Positions 47,961 to 59,762 of a DNA stretch of 64,000 nt are shown here, one piece after another. A program made the position numbers and the translations under genes. The notes under the pieces are model-generated. The model did not search any database. It saw nothing but the letters and a program-made list of their open reading frames with translations, and was not told the origin of the DNA. Each line of letters starts with the position of its first letter. Within the stretch, counting starts at the first letter, position 1. The stretch comes from Geosiphon pyriformis (taxonomy: Eukaryota > Glomeromycota > Glomeromycetes > Archaeosporales > Geosiphonaceae). The DNA is taken from the NCBI GenBank assembly GCA_016748015.1, contig JAAOMT010000003.1:262922-326921 (forward strand), written 5' to 3'.

Positions 47961-50941
47961 ATTACCTTTCTAAGATTATTACTGTGCTATATTATGATTG
48001 AATAGTTTGTATTATTTTTATGATTCTTTTTGCTAAATTCTTAAACCGTAACAACACCCAAGAATACCAAAGACATTAGAGAATATTATCAAAGCAGCAA
48101 TCTTCCCTTCTGACTGCACCTGCTCAAAAGACTTCAGGCCATACAATAAAGAATAATGCAAAGCAGCATCAGAAAAATTACAGAGAAGACAAGCCTTAAA
48201 CCTAAAACCCTTTCTAACCAAGACATCCTATTTGTGACAAACATTAGAAGAGACAAAACTGAACTGAATACGATAGCTAACAATAGGCTGCAAAACAGCC
48301 GACACCAGATAAGAGAACTGTTTGTCTGTAATAGCTTTCCTAAACACAACATTGATAAAAAAATGCACATCCACATGAGTCTTGACAACACTTGACTTGG
48401 AGAGCCTCTCAGTTGACAAAAAAATACCTAGATACTGATGTGCTTTCCTTTTTTTGGCAATAGAAATTGGCTGACTGCAAATGCTTAGTAAAGCAACTTT
48501 AACATCCTGATTGATGGGAATAGCTACCGTTTTCTCACTGTTGATAGAAATATCATTGATTACAAAAAATTCACTGGCAATGTTCAGAGCATATTGAGTA
48601 GAAGCCTGACAATTCCCAACCCAGATCATATCATCAACAAATGCACCAGCCGAAAAATACAATGTCAAACCACCATTGCTCTCAATTCTGCCAGACTTTG
48701 AAACAAACTTAGTATCAATCCAGTACCCACACAATTGTTCATGCCTCTTAACCTCACACAAAAGTGGATCATAAAAAATTCTCCATAGAAGTGATGAAAA
48801 GACCTCACCCTGATCCAGCCCATTATGCACCTTATAACCACCAGACAAACCAAAGTCAGTCATTACCCTATTAACTCTATTCTCATGAATACCACCAAAA
48901 AATCTTATAAACCTCTCACACATCTTGACACACCACAAACTAGCCCTTAAATAATACCACTCAACTGAATCATAAGCTTTCCGCATATCTTGCAAGACCA
49001 ACCATAACTCTTTATCCTTCTCAATGGCATCCTCAATCACTGAACCAACAGCAAACACTGGAAATTGTGTAGACATACTCTTTAGCACCGAAAAATGGTC
49101 ACTTTAAAGTATGTTGAACTTGCTACAAGCCATTAAAATACGATTAGACAGAACCTTAGAAAAAATTTTCCTAGCAGTCTTAATCAAAGCAATAGGCTGA
49201 GTGTTTGTAAGAACTCCATCTCAGTCGTAAGGCTTAGGAATCATTGACACTCAAGCCCTCTTTCACAAAACAGGCACCACACCAACAGACAAACACTTAT
49301 TAAACAGCACCAACAGACACCCCAAAACCACCTCACCACCATGTTTCTACAACTCATTAGGAACACCAGACAAACCAGCAGCCTTGCCATTAAGCAGACC
49401 ACCAACAACAGAAAGTAACTCATCCATACTAATTGCACTCATAACACCCAAAAAGACATCATCCCGAACATGGTCCAAAGGTGTGTACTGATGAGCCCAA
49501 AGATCAGGAAGCTCTGACTGCACAAAGCGTTTTCTCGTCCACCCCTCCATTATCTTATTCACGCTTGACTTCACCTCTTCAGGCAACAAAACCAGATCAT
49601 CATCAACTATCAAGTGATCCAACACCACTTTGCGAAAAGGCTTTTCCAACACACTCCTGATCATACTACCCTTATCCGAACAGAAATTATCCATGTGCTT
49701 TTTAATCGCCTTCTTAACCGAAGCTTCCTCAGCCAATCTCGACTCAAACATCTTCGACCTTCTGTAATCTCTGTGAACCAATGACAAATGCCTAACAACA
49801 ACATCAGATTTAACTCCCAAGCCAACCAAGTTCTTAAAAGCATGAGTCTTTGCATCATCCAGAGTTGATCATTTACTCACAAGACAATTAGTACCCAGCA
49901 AGTCACCCGAGCAAAATTTTTTGACAATCTTGGCCACCAACAATTCCAGACCAAAAAACTTAGAAGAATGTTTGTTTCTTGAATACTTGAATTCACTAAA
50001 CCAATGTCTCGAAAATGTTGCATCAGCAGAATCTATTACAGCTCCCACCAAAACTGCCCATATAGCATCCACATCACCACGCATTTCAGCACCAGAGAAC
50101 ACTTCACCCAAAAACAAGAGTTTTGCCGAAGAGAGATCCTTAAACTTAGCCCATCCAGCACAGTCAACATTCTTGATATTAAACTTCCAACGATCTTTAT
50201 TTGCCTGCTTGCACAAACTATTCAATTGTACATCAAGAAGCCCACCCAAACCAACCAAAACCACAACTGCCCTGTGATCAGTGTCAAAGAAATCTGAAAC
50301 AGAGACAACTTGATGACCAACAACAGCAAAAAACAAATTACCACCCACAAAAATGTAATCAATCATTTTCCCAACCCCTTTTGAATTGCTCCATGTATGA
50401 GAATCAGCCAAATAATAACCAATGAATGAATTAACCAAACCCAAACTCAAACAAAACTTGAAACTAGCACTTTTATCAGATCTATTCTCATTAAAGTCCC
50501 CACCCAAGATAACAAAATTGTTGGAGTTGACAGTCTTTGCAATGAGAGAGTTAACTTCAGAAGCCTAACCAAACCTAGCCCCAGAAGAGGCACCAGCATA
50601 CAACTCCAAAACAGTAACCGAAAGCTTGCCCTTAAACAAAAGCTGAACAGAAACAACCCAACCAGGAATCTCTTCCACTTTAAATACATGACGAGCCAAA
50701 GAAATGTTCATAATAATTGCAACTCCAGCACCCATAAAATCTTTATCCAATCCTGAAGAAAAGATTCACACTCTATTAAATTTATCTTTTATCCATGGCC
50801 CAGAAGAGAACCTCAACTTTGTCTCAATGATAAAAAAAACCATGTTTCCTGAGTTTACATGCCAACAAACAACATCTGCTTGCTTCACAAGAACATTGAT
50901 ACCCTGAACATTGCACGTAGCAAATTTTCAGACCAAACTAC

Positions 50942-52954
50942 TCATTGAGGCAAAGGAAGAGCCAACAAACCCGATCCAGAATGCAAATGATCCAACCTAC
51001 TCAAAACCGAGTGAATTGATGCCTCCAGAGCCATCATTTTTGACTCCAAACTGCCAATCTTGGCAGTCAGAACCTTAGAACTGCTCGGACTGAAGTCAAC
51101 AACCAACTCACCAACATTGGGGAGAGAGGAGGCAGATGATGGCAACATACCATCCAAAGCCAAACCTGAGTCCATATCTGAAACAATAGCAGTTGGAGAC
51201 ACTAAAGAAAGAGCTGAGGGAAGAGGTGCCAAAGACACCAAGTCAGCAAAACTCAATTTCTTTAAAATAAGTGAGACCTGATCCGAAAGAATTTTCATGG
51301 AGTGTTCTAGTACAGCTAGTCGACCACCCAAATCAATGGCACCAGACAAGGAGAAATCTATTGAAAAAGCTTTCAAACCCGAGATCAAACCAACACCAGG
51401 AGCACCTGAAGAGACAACACAAGAGGGAGAGCTGCCTGCCACTTGGGCCCATGTCTTTCCACCAAAAGAAACTGGGCGAACAATTGGTGCCTGCTTCTTT
51501 CTATAAATATTGGCCAACTACACCTTATCCTGAGAAGTCACTGCACATTTCTCACGACCACCAGACCTCTTATCCACAGAACAGTTAACAGCAGTATGAC
51601 CAAACAGTTTGCAATGAGCACAACTGGTCAAAGAAAGACCAGCCCAATGCAAGTCCACACCCTTAAAGACCAGAACCAAACCAATAGCAGCCAACTTAGA
51701 TGCCTCACTTTCAAAACAAATTACAGCACACTGATCATGAACATATGAAGTTGAATTACGGCCTATAAAACAAGTTTTCCTATCATAAGTCTCCACCAAT
51801 TCAGACAAATCATGAGCAGTCATGTCAATTGGAAGAGTATACAACAAAGCCCGAAACCTATCCCTTAATACCCACGATTGTTTATCATCAACAGCCTTTG
51901 CTATATGAACAGAATCTTTTTTCACAAGAACAGATCATCTAGCTGTGACCAAATTAGCTACCTTCAATGATTCAAATTCTACCAGGGCCTTTTGCCAAAG
52001 ACCAATGAGCTGCATCTTGATTGACACAATTTTTCCAAATTTAGAAAACACTGCCTTAACCACAGATTTGGAAAAATCAACAGGGATCTCCTTGATTATC
52101 ACCTTCTGATTCGAATGACTGTTTACTTTTCTGAGATCATTATTTATCATGATTTTTTCACTAATCACCATATCTTTTGTCCTGTCCAAACTTAATTCAG
52201 AAGTGAATGTAGATCTTATTACACCAGGAAATTTTAAGGGAGTCAAAGCTCCTCCAAATTCATCAATTCGATAAAAGATTTTTTTAATTGCCATTAACTT
52301 ATCAACATTTGTCTTCCCAGGTACTGCCAAAACCTCAATATCTAATGTGAAAGATTTTACTGGCTCGAAATTCCTTTTTTCTGGGGCACATGACCTGATA
52401 TGCGGCACCTGATTGGCACCATCAAACTTAGGGGGAAGAAGCTTTAGCACATCATTGTCATCACTCATATGGTCGAACAAAGGTTGCTTTGGTGAGTTGC
52501 CCAGCACATATGTTTGAGTACGAGTCTTTCTCAGTGTAGTTTCGTTCATGCCATCATCTTCACCTGATTCCGCATAGCAGGTTTCTTCGGCCACCGTGTT
52601 CATCATATCTTCAACATCCAAGAGACCACTGACACTACTAGTAACACTGTCAATCTCACTGCCCCAGGACATCACAGACTCGGTACTAGCACTATCAATA
52701 TCCTCCAGGCTCAGCGATCCAGTAGACGAGTCGACCACATTACCAGCAGCAGGCTTTTTCGGTTTCTTGTAAGATGCACTCCGAGAGTAGACTGTATCTA
52801 TGCGCTTTTTCTTCGCACTCTGGCGGATTCCCAAACCAGCCAAAACTGAGTCAGAACCACCAGCAGAAGAGCCTACTGGTTCTATTACGACAAATAGAGG
52901 TATATTAGAAGAAATGACTTGGTGAATGAAAGGTAAAGGAATAAAGTAAAGCAA
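50942..52954 (-). pseudogene. LINE-4 ORF1: RRM, CCHC, coiled coil
   Basis: N-terminal Ser/Lys-rich region (SASYKKPKKPAAG), acidic EESGEDD-type stretch, conserved FTLDIEVLAVPGKTNVDKL block, RRM (VIIKEIPVDFSKSVVKAVF, FGKIVSIKMQLIGLWQKALVEF; RNP-like), LLYTLPIDMTAHDL and KTCFIGRN, a CCHC-like AHCKLFGHTAVNC (~51620), FGGKTWAQVAG, and a final coiled coil ending PLPQ. Two stops: TGA at ~51933 where sister copies have Trp, and TAG at ~51520. There is no in-frame ATG before the conserved N-terminus. Likely an RNA-binding chaperone of the retrotransposition particle. Confidence 0.88.
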
Positions 52955-53030
52955 TTTCTCCTAAAAAATTTTTTGTTTTCACAGTGGCCAGAGGATCAAT
53001 GAGAGAAAGTTTTTTGTAATAGTTTACCAA

Positions 53031-54660
53031 AATTAAATTAATTATTATATTAAAAAAGTAAAATACCAAGTATTATTAATTATTATCAAATTAAATTTTT
53101 GTTTTTTATACAAAAAATTTTAACACAAAATTTTTAAATTTATTAAAATCTTTAAATTATATTATTAAATTACAATATTAACTAATAGATAATTAAATTA
53201 TTTTTTTAATCTTAATATATAATTAGTTAATTATTTTTTCTATTTTTTTTAAAAGACTAAAAAATATATGTAAAATTAACTTATTGATAATTAAATTATT
53301 TAATAAAAAAATAATAAACACCAAAATAAATTGATTATTATGCTGTAAAAATCAAATATTAAGTATTATTAATTATAATTAAATTTTTATTTATTATATA
53401 AAAAACTTAATTAATATAAAATTTTCAAAATACATTTACCAAAAACAGCATTAATTTATAAATTAATATATTATATAATTATTTTTAATAATAAATATTT
53501 TGTCTAAATAATATAAGTTTTTAGATTATATAAACAATAATAAATTTTTATGAAAATTTTTGGTTTTTTTGAATAATTTATCAAATAAAAAACTGTTAAT
53601 TTGTCTAAAATTTCTAATAAGTTGTAAAAATATAGTAATTTTTTTATATTTAAGTTTTTTAATTCTTTTTTGTTTTTAGATTATATTTTTAAGTTTTGAA
53701 CTAATGCTTAAATGTTAATAATTTTTAAGTTTTATAATTAAAAAATATTTTAATTAATATTTAGTTTATTGTTTAATTAAAATTATTAAAAAGTTTTTTT
53801 TAAAAATTTTTACTAATTATATTTTTAAAACTTATAATAATAACAAAATTTTAAGAAATAATAATTTTTTTGTGCTCAAAAATACTTTAATTCGAATTTT
53901 TATTTTCAATTAATTTTATTATTAAAAATATTTTAAAAAAAAACTGTGATTAATTTTTTAAAACATATAAAAAACTTATGATTTTATTAAATAAACTTAC
54001 TTAAAAAAAAGTTTTAAAAAAGTAAAAATGTGTAATAAATTTGTAAATTTTTTTTGTCATATTTATTATAATTACAAAAATAAGATTATAACTGATTTTA
54101 ATCTTATAAAAAAATTATTGTATATATAATAAATTAAATTAAAAAAATGTTTTTATTATTGCTTTTGTACATATTTTATGATTAAATTTTGTGTAAAATT
54201 AAAAAAAAAATTTTTGTTTACAAAATTTACAAAAAATAATTTTATATTATATTTTATAATTAAACTTTTTATTAATAATATTATTTAAATAAAATATAAT
54301 TATATAATTATATAATTAATTTTAAATATAACCAATTAATTTTTTTATATTAATAATATTTTAATAATAATTATTTTAATTAATTATAAAATAAAAAATA
54401 TTAATTTAAAAATTTGTAAATAAAATAAAACTTAATAAGTCTTATAGATATTTAAATATTATATTATTTATAAATAAGTTTAATGTTTTAAGTTTAAAAA
54501 AAACAAAGTTTAAAATCTAATTTTTTAATAATATTGTATTTAAAAAATTATAAATAAATTATTTATTTATTTGATTATAACAATTTATACTTAATTGTTG
54601 TTTATAAAACTTAAATAAATTTATTATTAAATATTCATATTTAAAATAAAAAAAAAACTT
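53031..54660. other. AT desert
   Basis: About 1.6 kb with no alignable coding sequence on either strand. Long A and T runs only. Confidence 0.55.
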
Positions 54661-54807
54661 CTTTTTTTTTTACCTCCAAAAATCCTCAGAGCACAGTTTT
54701 TGAAAAAGTTTTTTCTATTTTATTTTTTCTTATTAGTTTATATCAATATTTTTTTACCTAATAATAACCTATTTTTCGTGAATTTGAAAGCTACTGCAGG
54801 TAGCATC

Positions 54808-56700
54808 ATGTCTAAAAGGAAGATATCCAAAGGCACTTTTCATGGTTTTGCTGGTAGTTTCTTTTCTCAGAAGAAAAAAGTTGTTCTTGGAAATATTAAA
54901 CATTTTGGTGATAAGAAGAATATTTCTTTGGGTAAATCTGGATCTGATAATAGCATATACTTTAATATAGATAGTCTGTCTGATAAAGATGAAGATATTA
55001 GTATGTTTAATATAAATGATAGATCTTTTCTGAATTCAGCCACTATTATGTCCAAACCAAAGCATGTCAACAATAGTACTGTTTTTGGTTTTCTGTTTAG
55101 TTCTCTGAATTTTAATATAGATGATGATGAAGTTGTTTTCCTTTTTTATTTGCCCATTTCTCTAGACAAAAAGTGAATTGATCCAAAAATCATCAAAACT
55201 CCAGTAGAAGTTTTGATTAAGAAGTTATTTGCTTTGGATATCAATTTTTCAGCTGTAGAAAGAAGATTAGCAACAGCAAAGACTTAATTCATTAGAAAAT
55301 TATTTTCATCTGTCAATAGTTTTGGGGGGTCATTATTCTCTCAAAATTTAAAAAAATCATCAGATCTATCTTCACATTAGAGATTAGCATAATGAAAACC
55401 ACTTTATTGGCCAAAAAAAATAGGATTATTGCAAATATTAATATTAAGAAACAAAGAATACATTCAAATTGGGCTGTGGTCATTAAAGAAATTTCCATGG
55501 ACATATTAAAGAAAATGATCGTCGCTGCAGTATCCGAATTTGGTGAAATTAAGTCGATCAAAATTCAGCTAATTAGAATATAACAGAAGGCTGTGGTAGA
55601 ATTCACTCAATTAGATTAGGCTAAACAGTTGGCTGCTAAATAGTTTTTCTTGATTGGTAAAAATTCAATGTATATGACTATGGCTGTGGGAAATCATGAT
55701 ATCTGGGCATCAAGAGATTAGTTTAAAGCTCTGTTGTTTATATTGTCTGTGAAAACAACTGCTCATAATTTGAGCACTCTTTTGGATGGAGTTGGTAATA
55801 AAACTTGCATTATCAATTATTTATTTGATACTGGCAACCAGATTCACTGTGCTGTAATTGGTTTTGAATCCAATAAAAATTTGGATTCTGCATATTGCAT
55901 TAAGCCAAAAACATGCTCATTTTGCTGAAAAAGCTTATTGTTTCAGAGAAGTATTTGGTGGTATTAAACTTTTTTGGGCTAAGTTGGATTTGATTCATTG
56001 TGAGAAGTGTAAACATTTTGGTCATTCTGCTTTGAAGTATGATATGTCAACTATATCTGTCTCTAAGCCTTTAAAAATCTTTAAAAAAGTCATGTTGAAA
56101 GTACATTGTCTTTAGTTGACAAAGTTGTACACAAAAAAGTGTGTTTCTATCTCCTGTTCTGTTGTCTTTGGTGACAAGTCTTGGACGCAGGTAGTTTTTT
56201 TTGCTTTTTCTTCTGGTGGTTCTCATTTTAATTTTAGTTCTGGATCTAATTCTCCTTTTTTTGGTGCTTCATATAACAAAAAAAGCACTCTGGTTACTCA
56301 AGATAGTTCTTTAATTAGTAATTGTCTGGCTTTGCTGGAACAATCCTTAGAATTGCTGGCTAATAAAGTATCAGATATTGTGCACAGATTAAATAGTGTG
56401 AAGCTGGTGCTCCTAATGCCTGTTTCTCAAGTTAAATCTCTGGTTGTTTCTGCTTCTATATTGTCAATATTGGATGCTGATATGATTTTGGATGTCTTAC
56501 AGTTATTTCTCTCTTCTCCATCTCCTATGGTAAAAAACAAGATAGTAGATTTGGATCTGAGTAATTCGAAAGTTCTTACTTCCAAGATTGGTGGTTTGGA
56601 ATCTAAGATGGTAGCTCTTGAAGTTTTTATTGGCTCAATTTTGGAGAAGTTGGATCTGTTGTATGTAAATTTGGGTTTCTTAATACATTATTCTTCTTAA
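54808..56700 (+). pseudogene. LINE-5 ORF1
   Basis: Starts at ATG 54808 (MSKRKISKG, then SQKKKVVLGNIKHFG). Includes an acidic stretch, a conserved FALDINFSAVE block (~55230), an RRM (VVIKEISMDILKKMIVAAVSEFGEIKSI), LLFILSVKTTAHNL and KTCIINY, a knuckle CEKCKHFGHSALKYD (last Cys changed), FGDKSWTQVV, and the coiled-coil end. Stops lie at expected Trp codons (TAA at ~55580, TAG at ~55640) and Gln codons. A frameshift lies near 55910. Ends at TAA 56698-56700, overlapping the ORF2 ATG in TAATG. Confidence 0.85.
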
Positions 56701-58665
56701 TGAGTAAGCTTATTTGGAAAGTGGTCACATGTAATGTTAGGAGTATAACAAATTTGGCTAAGCAGAAAAACATTATTTGTTGGTACAAGGAATTGGATAA
56801 TATGATTTTTATTGTTATTAAAACAAAATTAAGATTTAATATTAAGCCTTAGATTATGAGTAAGTTTAATGAAATCCAGATTTTTACTATTGGTCTGAAT
56901 GTGAGTTTTTATAATACTAGCATTGTTATAATTATGGATATTTTTTTGGCTTGATATGTGTCAAAGGTTGAAGAAATTTTTGGTCATTTAATTTTTGTGC
57001 ATTTTCTGTTTAAAAACAAACTTTTAATTACAATTTTAGATCTTTACACTGGTGCTTCAATTGGCACATGCTTTGGTTAAGCTGTTAATATCAATTCTAT
57101 GGTTTCTAAAGCTGTCAATTCCAGTTCTTTCATAATTTTAGATGGTGATTTTAATGAAAATAGATCTAAAAAGAGTGCTAATTTCAAGTTCTGCTTGAGT
57201 TTGGGTCTGGTTAATACTTTTGATGGACATTCACTAGCCAAAGCTTCTACTTGGAGCAATTTTAGGGGTGTTGAAAGGGTAATCAATTTTGTTTTTGTAA
57301 GTAAGAATTTGGCATCCACAATTACATCACACAAAATTAATGATATGTCAGAATTTTTTAATATAGATCATATGTCAGTTTTAGTTTCAATCAGTTTGAG
57401 TAGACTTCTGGATGCTCATCTTATCAACATTTATAAGCAAGCCAACTGAGACTAGTGGAAGTTCAAATTGGGAGATGCAGATGATGTTCAATGGTTGGAC
57501 TTTAAAGACTGTTTTTCTGCTGAGTTGTTCTTCAGATCAGACATGTTTGAGAATGCAAAAAACAATAATGACTTAGATACAATGTAGAAAATACTAAAGG
57601 AAGCCATGATACAAGCTGCTAATATAGTGTTCTCTAAAATTTGGTATAGTGAGTACAATTGTTTAAAGAACAAACAATCTTCAAAATTCTTCAAATTAGA
57701 GTTGTTTATTGCTAAGATTGTAAAGTGTTGGAATTCTGGTAATTTTCTGAACTTTGACTGCCTTGTAAAAGTCTGGTCAGATATTGATAAAGTCGAAGCA
57801 TCCATGGTTGTTGACATGATACTAAATAGTTCAAGCTTAATGAATCTAGTTAGGCATTTGTCAGTAGTAAAGAAAAAATACAGGAAATTTAAGTATTGTG
57901 AGTTTAAGATTGCTAAAGATATGGCCATTAGAAAAATGATTGACTGTTATATAAAAAATTTCTGTTCTGACAAAAGATAAATGATAAGAAGCATTCTGAA
58001 ATGTTCATTTTACAAAATAGCTTTAGATTACTTGGTAATAGATAATGAATTGGTGGTTGAATCTGATAAGGTTAAGTTCAAGGTTGATAAGATTATAGAA
58101 GAGTGGACAAGAAAGTGTTCAGTACTCCCAAAAATGCCTGATCTTTGGTCTTAACAATATATGTCTCTGAATTATGTAAATGATAATGCTTTCTCTGGTG
58201 TAATGAAAGAGATTGATATAATAGAATTGTCTTTGATTATTGATGGCTTGCCAAATAATAAAGCAGCTGGATTGTTTGAAATACCTAATGAACTTTGGAA
58301 ACATTGTGGTGAAGAGGTATTGGCCTGTCTTTTGAAGCTATTGAATTTGTGTTTGAGTTTGGGCATAATTTCAGCTGTCTGAAAAAAAGCATGGATTTCA
58401 ATGATTCCAAAACCTTATAAATGAAATAGTATTTTAACAAATACTAGACCTATTGCATTAGTTGATACTGCATGTAAAATTTTATCTAAGATTTTTTCTA
58501 ATTAAATATTTTTGGCTTGTAGCAAATTTAATGTTCTTTATAGTAATAATTTTTTGGGTGTTGAAAAGTACTTCAATTTAGTTTTCTATTTTTGCAATTG
58601 GATCTGTTGTTGAAAATATCCTAAAAAAAAATAAAAAACTTTGGTTGGTACTACAAAATATGCAC
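56700..58665 (+). pseudogene. LINE-5 ORF2, N-terminal part (endonuclease and start of RT)
   Basis: ATG 56700-56702. The endonuclease keeps TCNVRS, IKTKLR, LYTGAS, LDGDFNEN and the catalytic-type DH near 57367. The pre-RT region has GLPNNKAAGLFEIPNELWKHCGE. RT start reads MIPKPYK…LTNTRPIALVDTA. Trp positions read TGA (~58380, ~58422), TAG (~56850, ~57586) and TGG in others. The ORF is cut before the RT active site by the LTR. Confidence 0.85.
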
Positions 58666-59552
58666 TGTTACTTGTAGAATATAGGAAATATATTAGCATA
58701 TAAATTAGCCAATCAGAAGTAGCTGTAGTAAATATGGAATTTCAAGATTTCTTTCAAAAAAATTGCAGAATTTCAGGAATTTCAGAATTCTTATATAAGG
58801 AATTGCAAGATTCCAGAATTCCAGGATTCCTCTCAAAAAAATTGCAGAATTCCAGGAATTTCAAAATTCATGATATGAAAAATTGAAAAATTGAAAAATC
58901 TCAATTATATATATATAGCAGTAGTATTAGAAGTAAAAAAACAGATCTTTTAGTTTAGATTTGATCTAAACAACTTTTCTATTCACAAATATCAATAAAT
59001 AATTATTTACTATCTTAATCTATTCTCCACTATTAATACTTTATGTTGATAGTAATTAATACTTAACTATGCTAAAACAATAGCTCTTGATTATGACTAT
59101 TGATGAGATACTAATTTGCAATTGCCTTGGCTTATTTTCTTTATTATTTTTTTATTTCTTTTATTTTTATTTTTTTCTTTATTTTATTTTGTGTTTACTA
59201 ATTGATTGAAAATTAAGCATTGAATTATTAACATCAAGAATAGTCTGGTAAAAGACCTCAAAAGAAGAGTATAGAATTGAGAATTTAAAGATAGCTTATC
59301 AGAAAAGCATTTCTGTCAGATTATTGGCCACTATATTGAGAAAAAAATTTGATAGAATTGTGATTCTAAAAGACTACTAAAACACTACTGAATCTCTGTC
59401 CATTATACAAAAAACTCCAACCCAAAACCTTCAGATTAACCAAAACCTTCAGATCCATAACATCTTTAAAGATCTAACATTATTATATTAATTGAGTACC
59501 AAGTTATGGGTTTGTTATTTGCTTTAAAACTCCAAATAATCAGCTTGTAATA
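58666..59552 (+). repeat. 5' LTR (family C) of element C
   Basis: Starts TGTTACTT directly after LINE-5 coding sequence. It matches 38575-39533 minus the 47-bp array, and ends TTGTAATA, aligned with CCTGTAACA in the solo copy (terminal CA mutated to TA). TATATATATATAG lies at 58906-58918. The bases after it (TTTAGTGCTCTTTGTG) occupy the tRNA primer-binding position, but I cannot assign a tRNA. Confidence 0.82.
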
Positions 59553-59762
59553 TTTAGTGCTCTTTGTGAAATATAATCCTACAAAGAACCAGCACCAACA
59601 CACAACTATCCAAAAGTGGCAGAATCAGAAAGAATAAAGACAAACCATTTAGGATTTGCTAAATCCTTGTTTCAACATTATTGTTAATATTTAAAATTAA
59701 CCAACAATCACTTATTAGCAGAATCAGTCTTCAATTTCTATGTCAACAAAAAAATTTCATAT

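Larger units (their letters stand above)
47272..48053 (-). repeat. Solo LTR family B inside LINE-4 ORF2
   Basis: Bounded by TGTTACGG and CCGTAACA, perfect inverted ends, and flanked by perfect 4-bp duplications ACAC (47268-47271 and 48054-48057). It matches 21220-22109 throughout and contains a TATA-like palindrome at 47811-47822. Excision with one duplication restores GILG-C-LFRHR in frame. An N gap (47617-47636) lies inside, so a full element collapsed in assembly cannot be excluded. Confidence 0.9.
45474..50945 (-). pseudogene. LINE-4 ORF2: APE endonuclease, RT, RNase H, zinc finger
   Basis: Endonuclease (50.93-50.2 kb) keeps TCNVQG, IETKL, LYAG, GGDFNEN, MIDYIFV and TDHRAV. RT (49.3-48.2 kb) has MIPKPYD, LVLQDMRKAYD, HNGLDQGEVFSSLLW and an intact AFVDDMIW box. 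RNase H (46.8-46.4 kb) keeps FTDGSLR, STIAELQAVAL and LDSQAAIDA. The zinc finger is CLFCGGMEFSDHVFTC (46.0 kb). Stops: at sites aligned with Trp in sister copies, TGA at ~49868, ~49270, ~49258, ~49225 and ~46234, TAG at ~49352 and ~45914, TAA at ~46430. Others: TGA at ~50772, TAG at ~50566, TAA at ~49105. The LTR lies between codons of a GILGC/LFRHR motif. Few frameshifts otherwise. Confidence 0.92.
45341..53030 (-). mobile_element. LINE-4: best preserved LINE, interrupted by a solo LTR
   Basis: Full-length architecture on the minus strand: 5' leader from ~53030, ORF1 (52954-50942), ATGA overlap, ORF2 (50945-45474), 3' UTR with the CCTGAGTGGCTAGCC motif and a hairpin at 45426-45442, and an ATTAAATG…AAATAAA tail ending near 45341. 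Composition is clearly less AT-rich than every other copy and codon use is balanced, so it is the youngest. Only point stops and the LTR insertion break it. Confidence 0.92.
54661..58665 (+). mobile_element. LINE-5, interrupted by element C
   Basis: A plus-strand LINE. The leader begins near 54661, ORF1 is 54808-56700, and ORF2 runs from 56700 until element C's 5' LTR cuts it at 58666, in the RT motif LVLQNM. Intermediate AT decay: longer open frames than LINE-0 but many stops. Confidence 0.88.

Noticed and set aside
49220-49280. TGA read as Trp (genetic code change)
   Set aside because: TGA is frequent at Trp positions, but TAG and TAA occur at the same positions, and TGA also replaces Arg (CGA). 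Transition decay of pseudogenes explains all classes.
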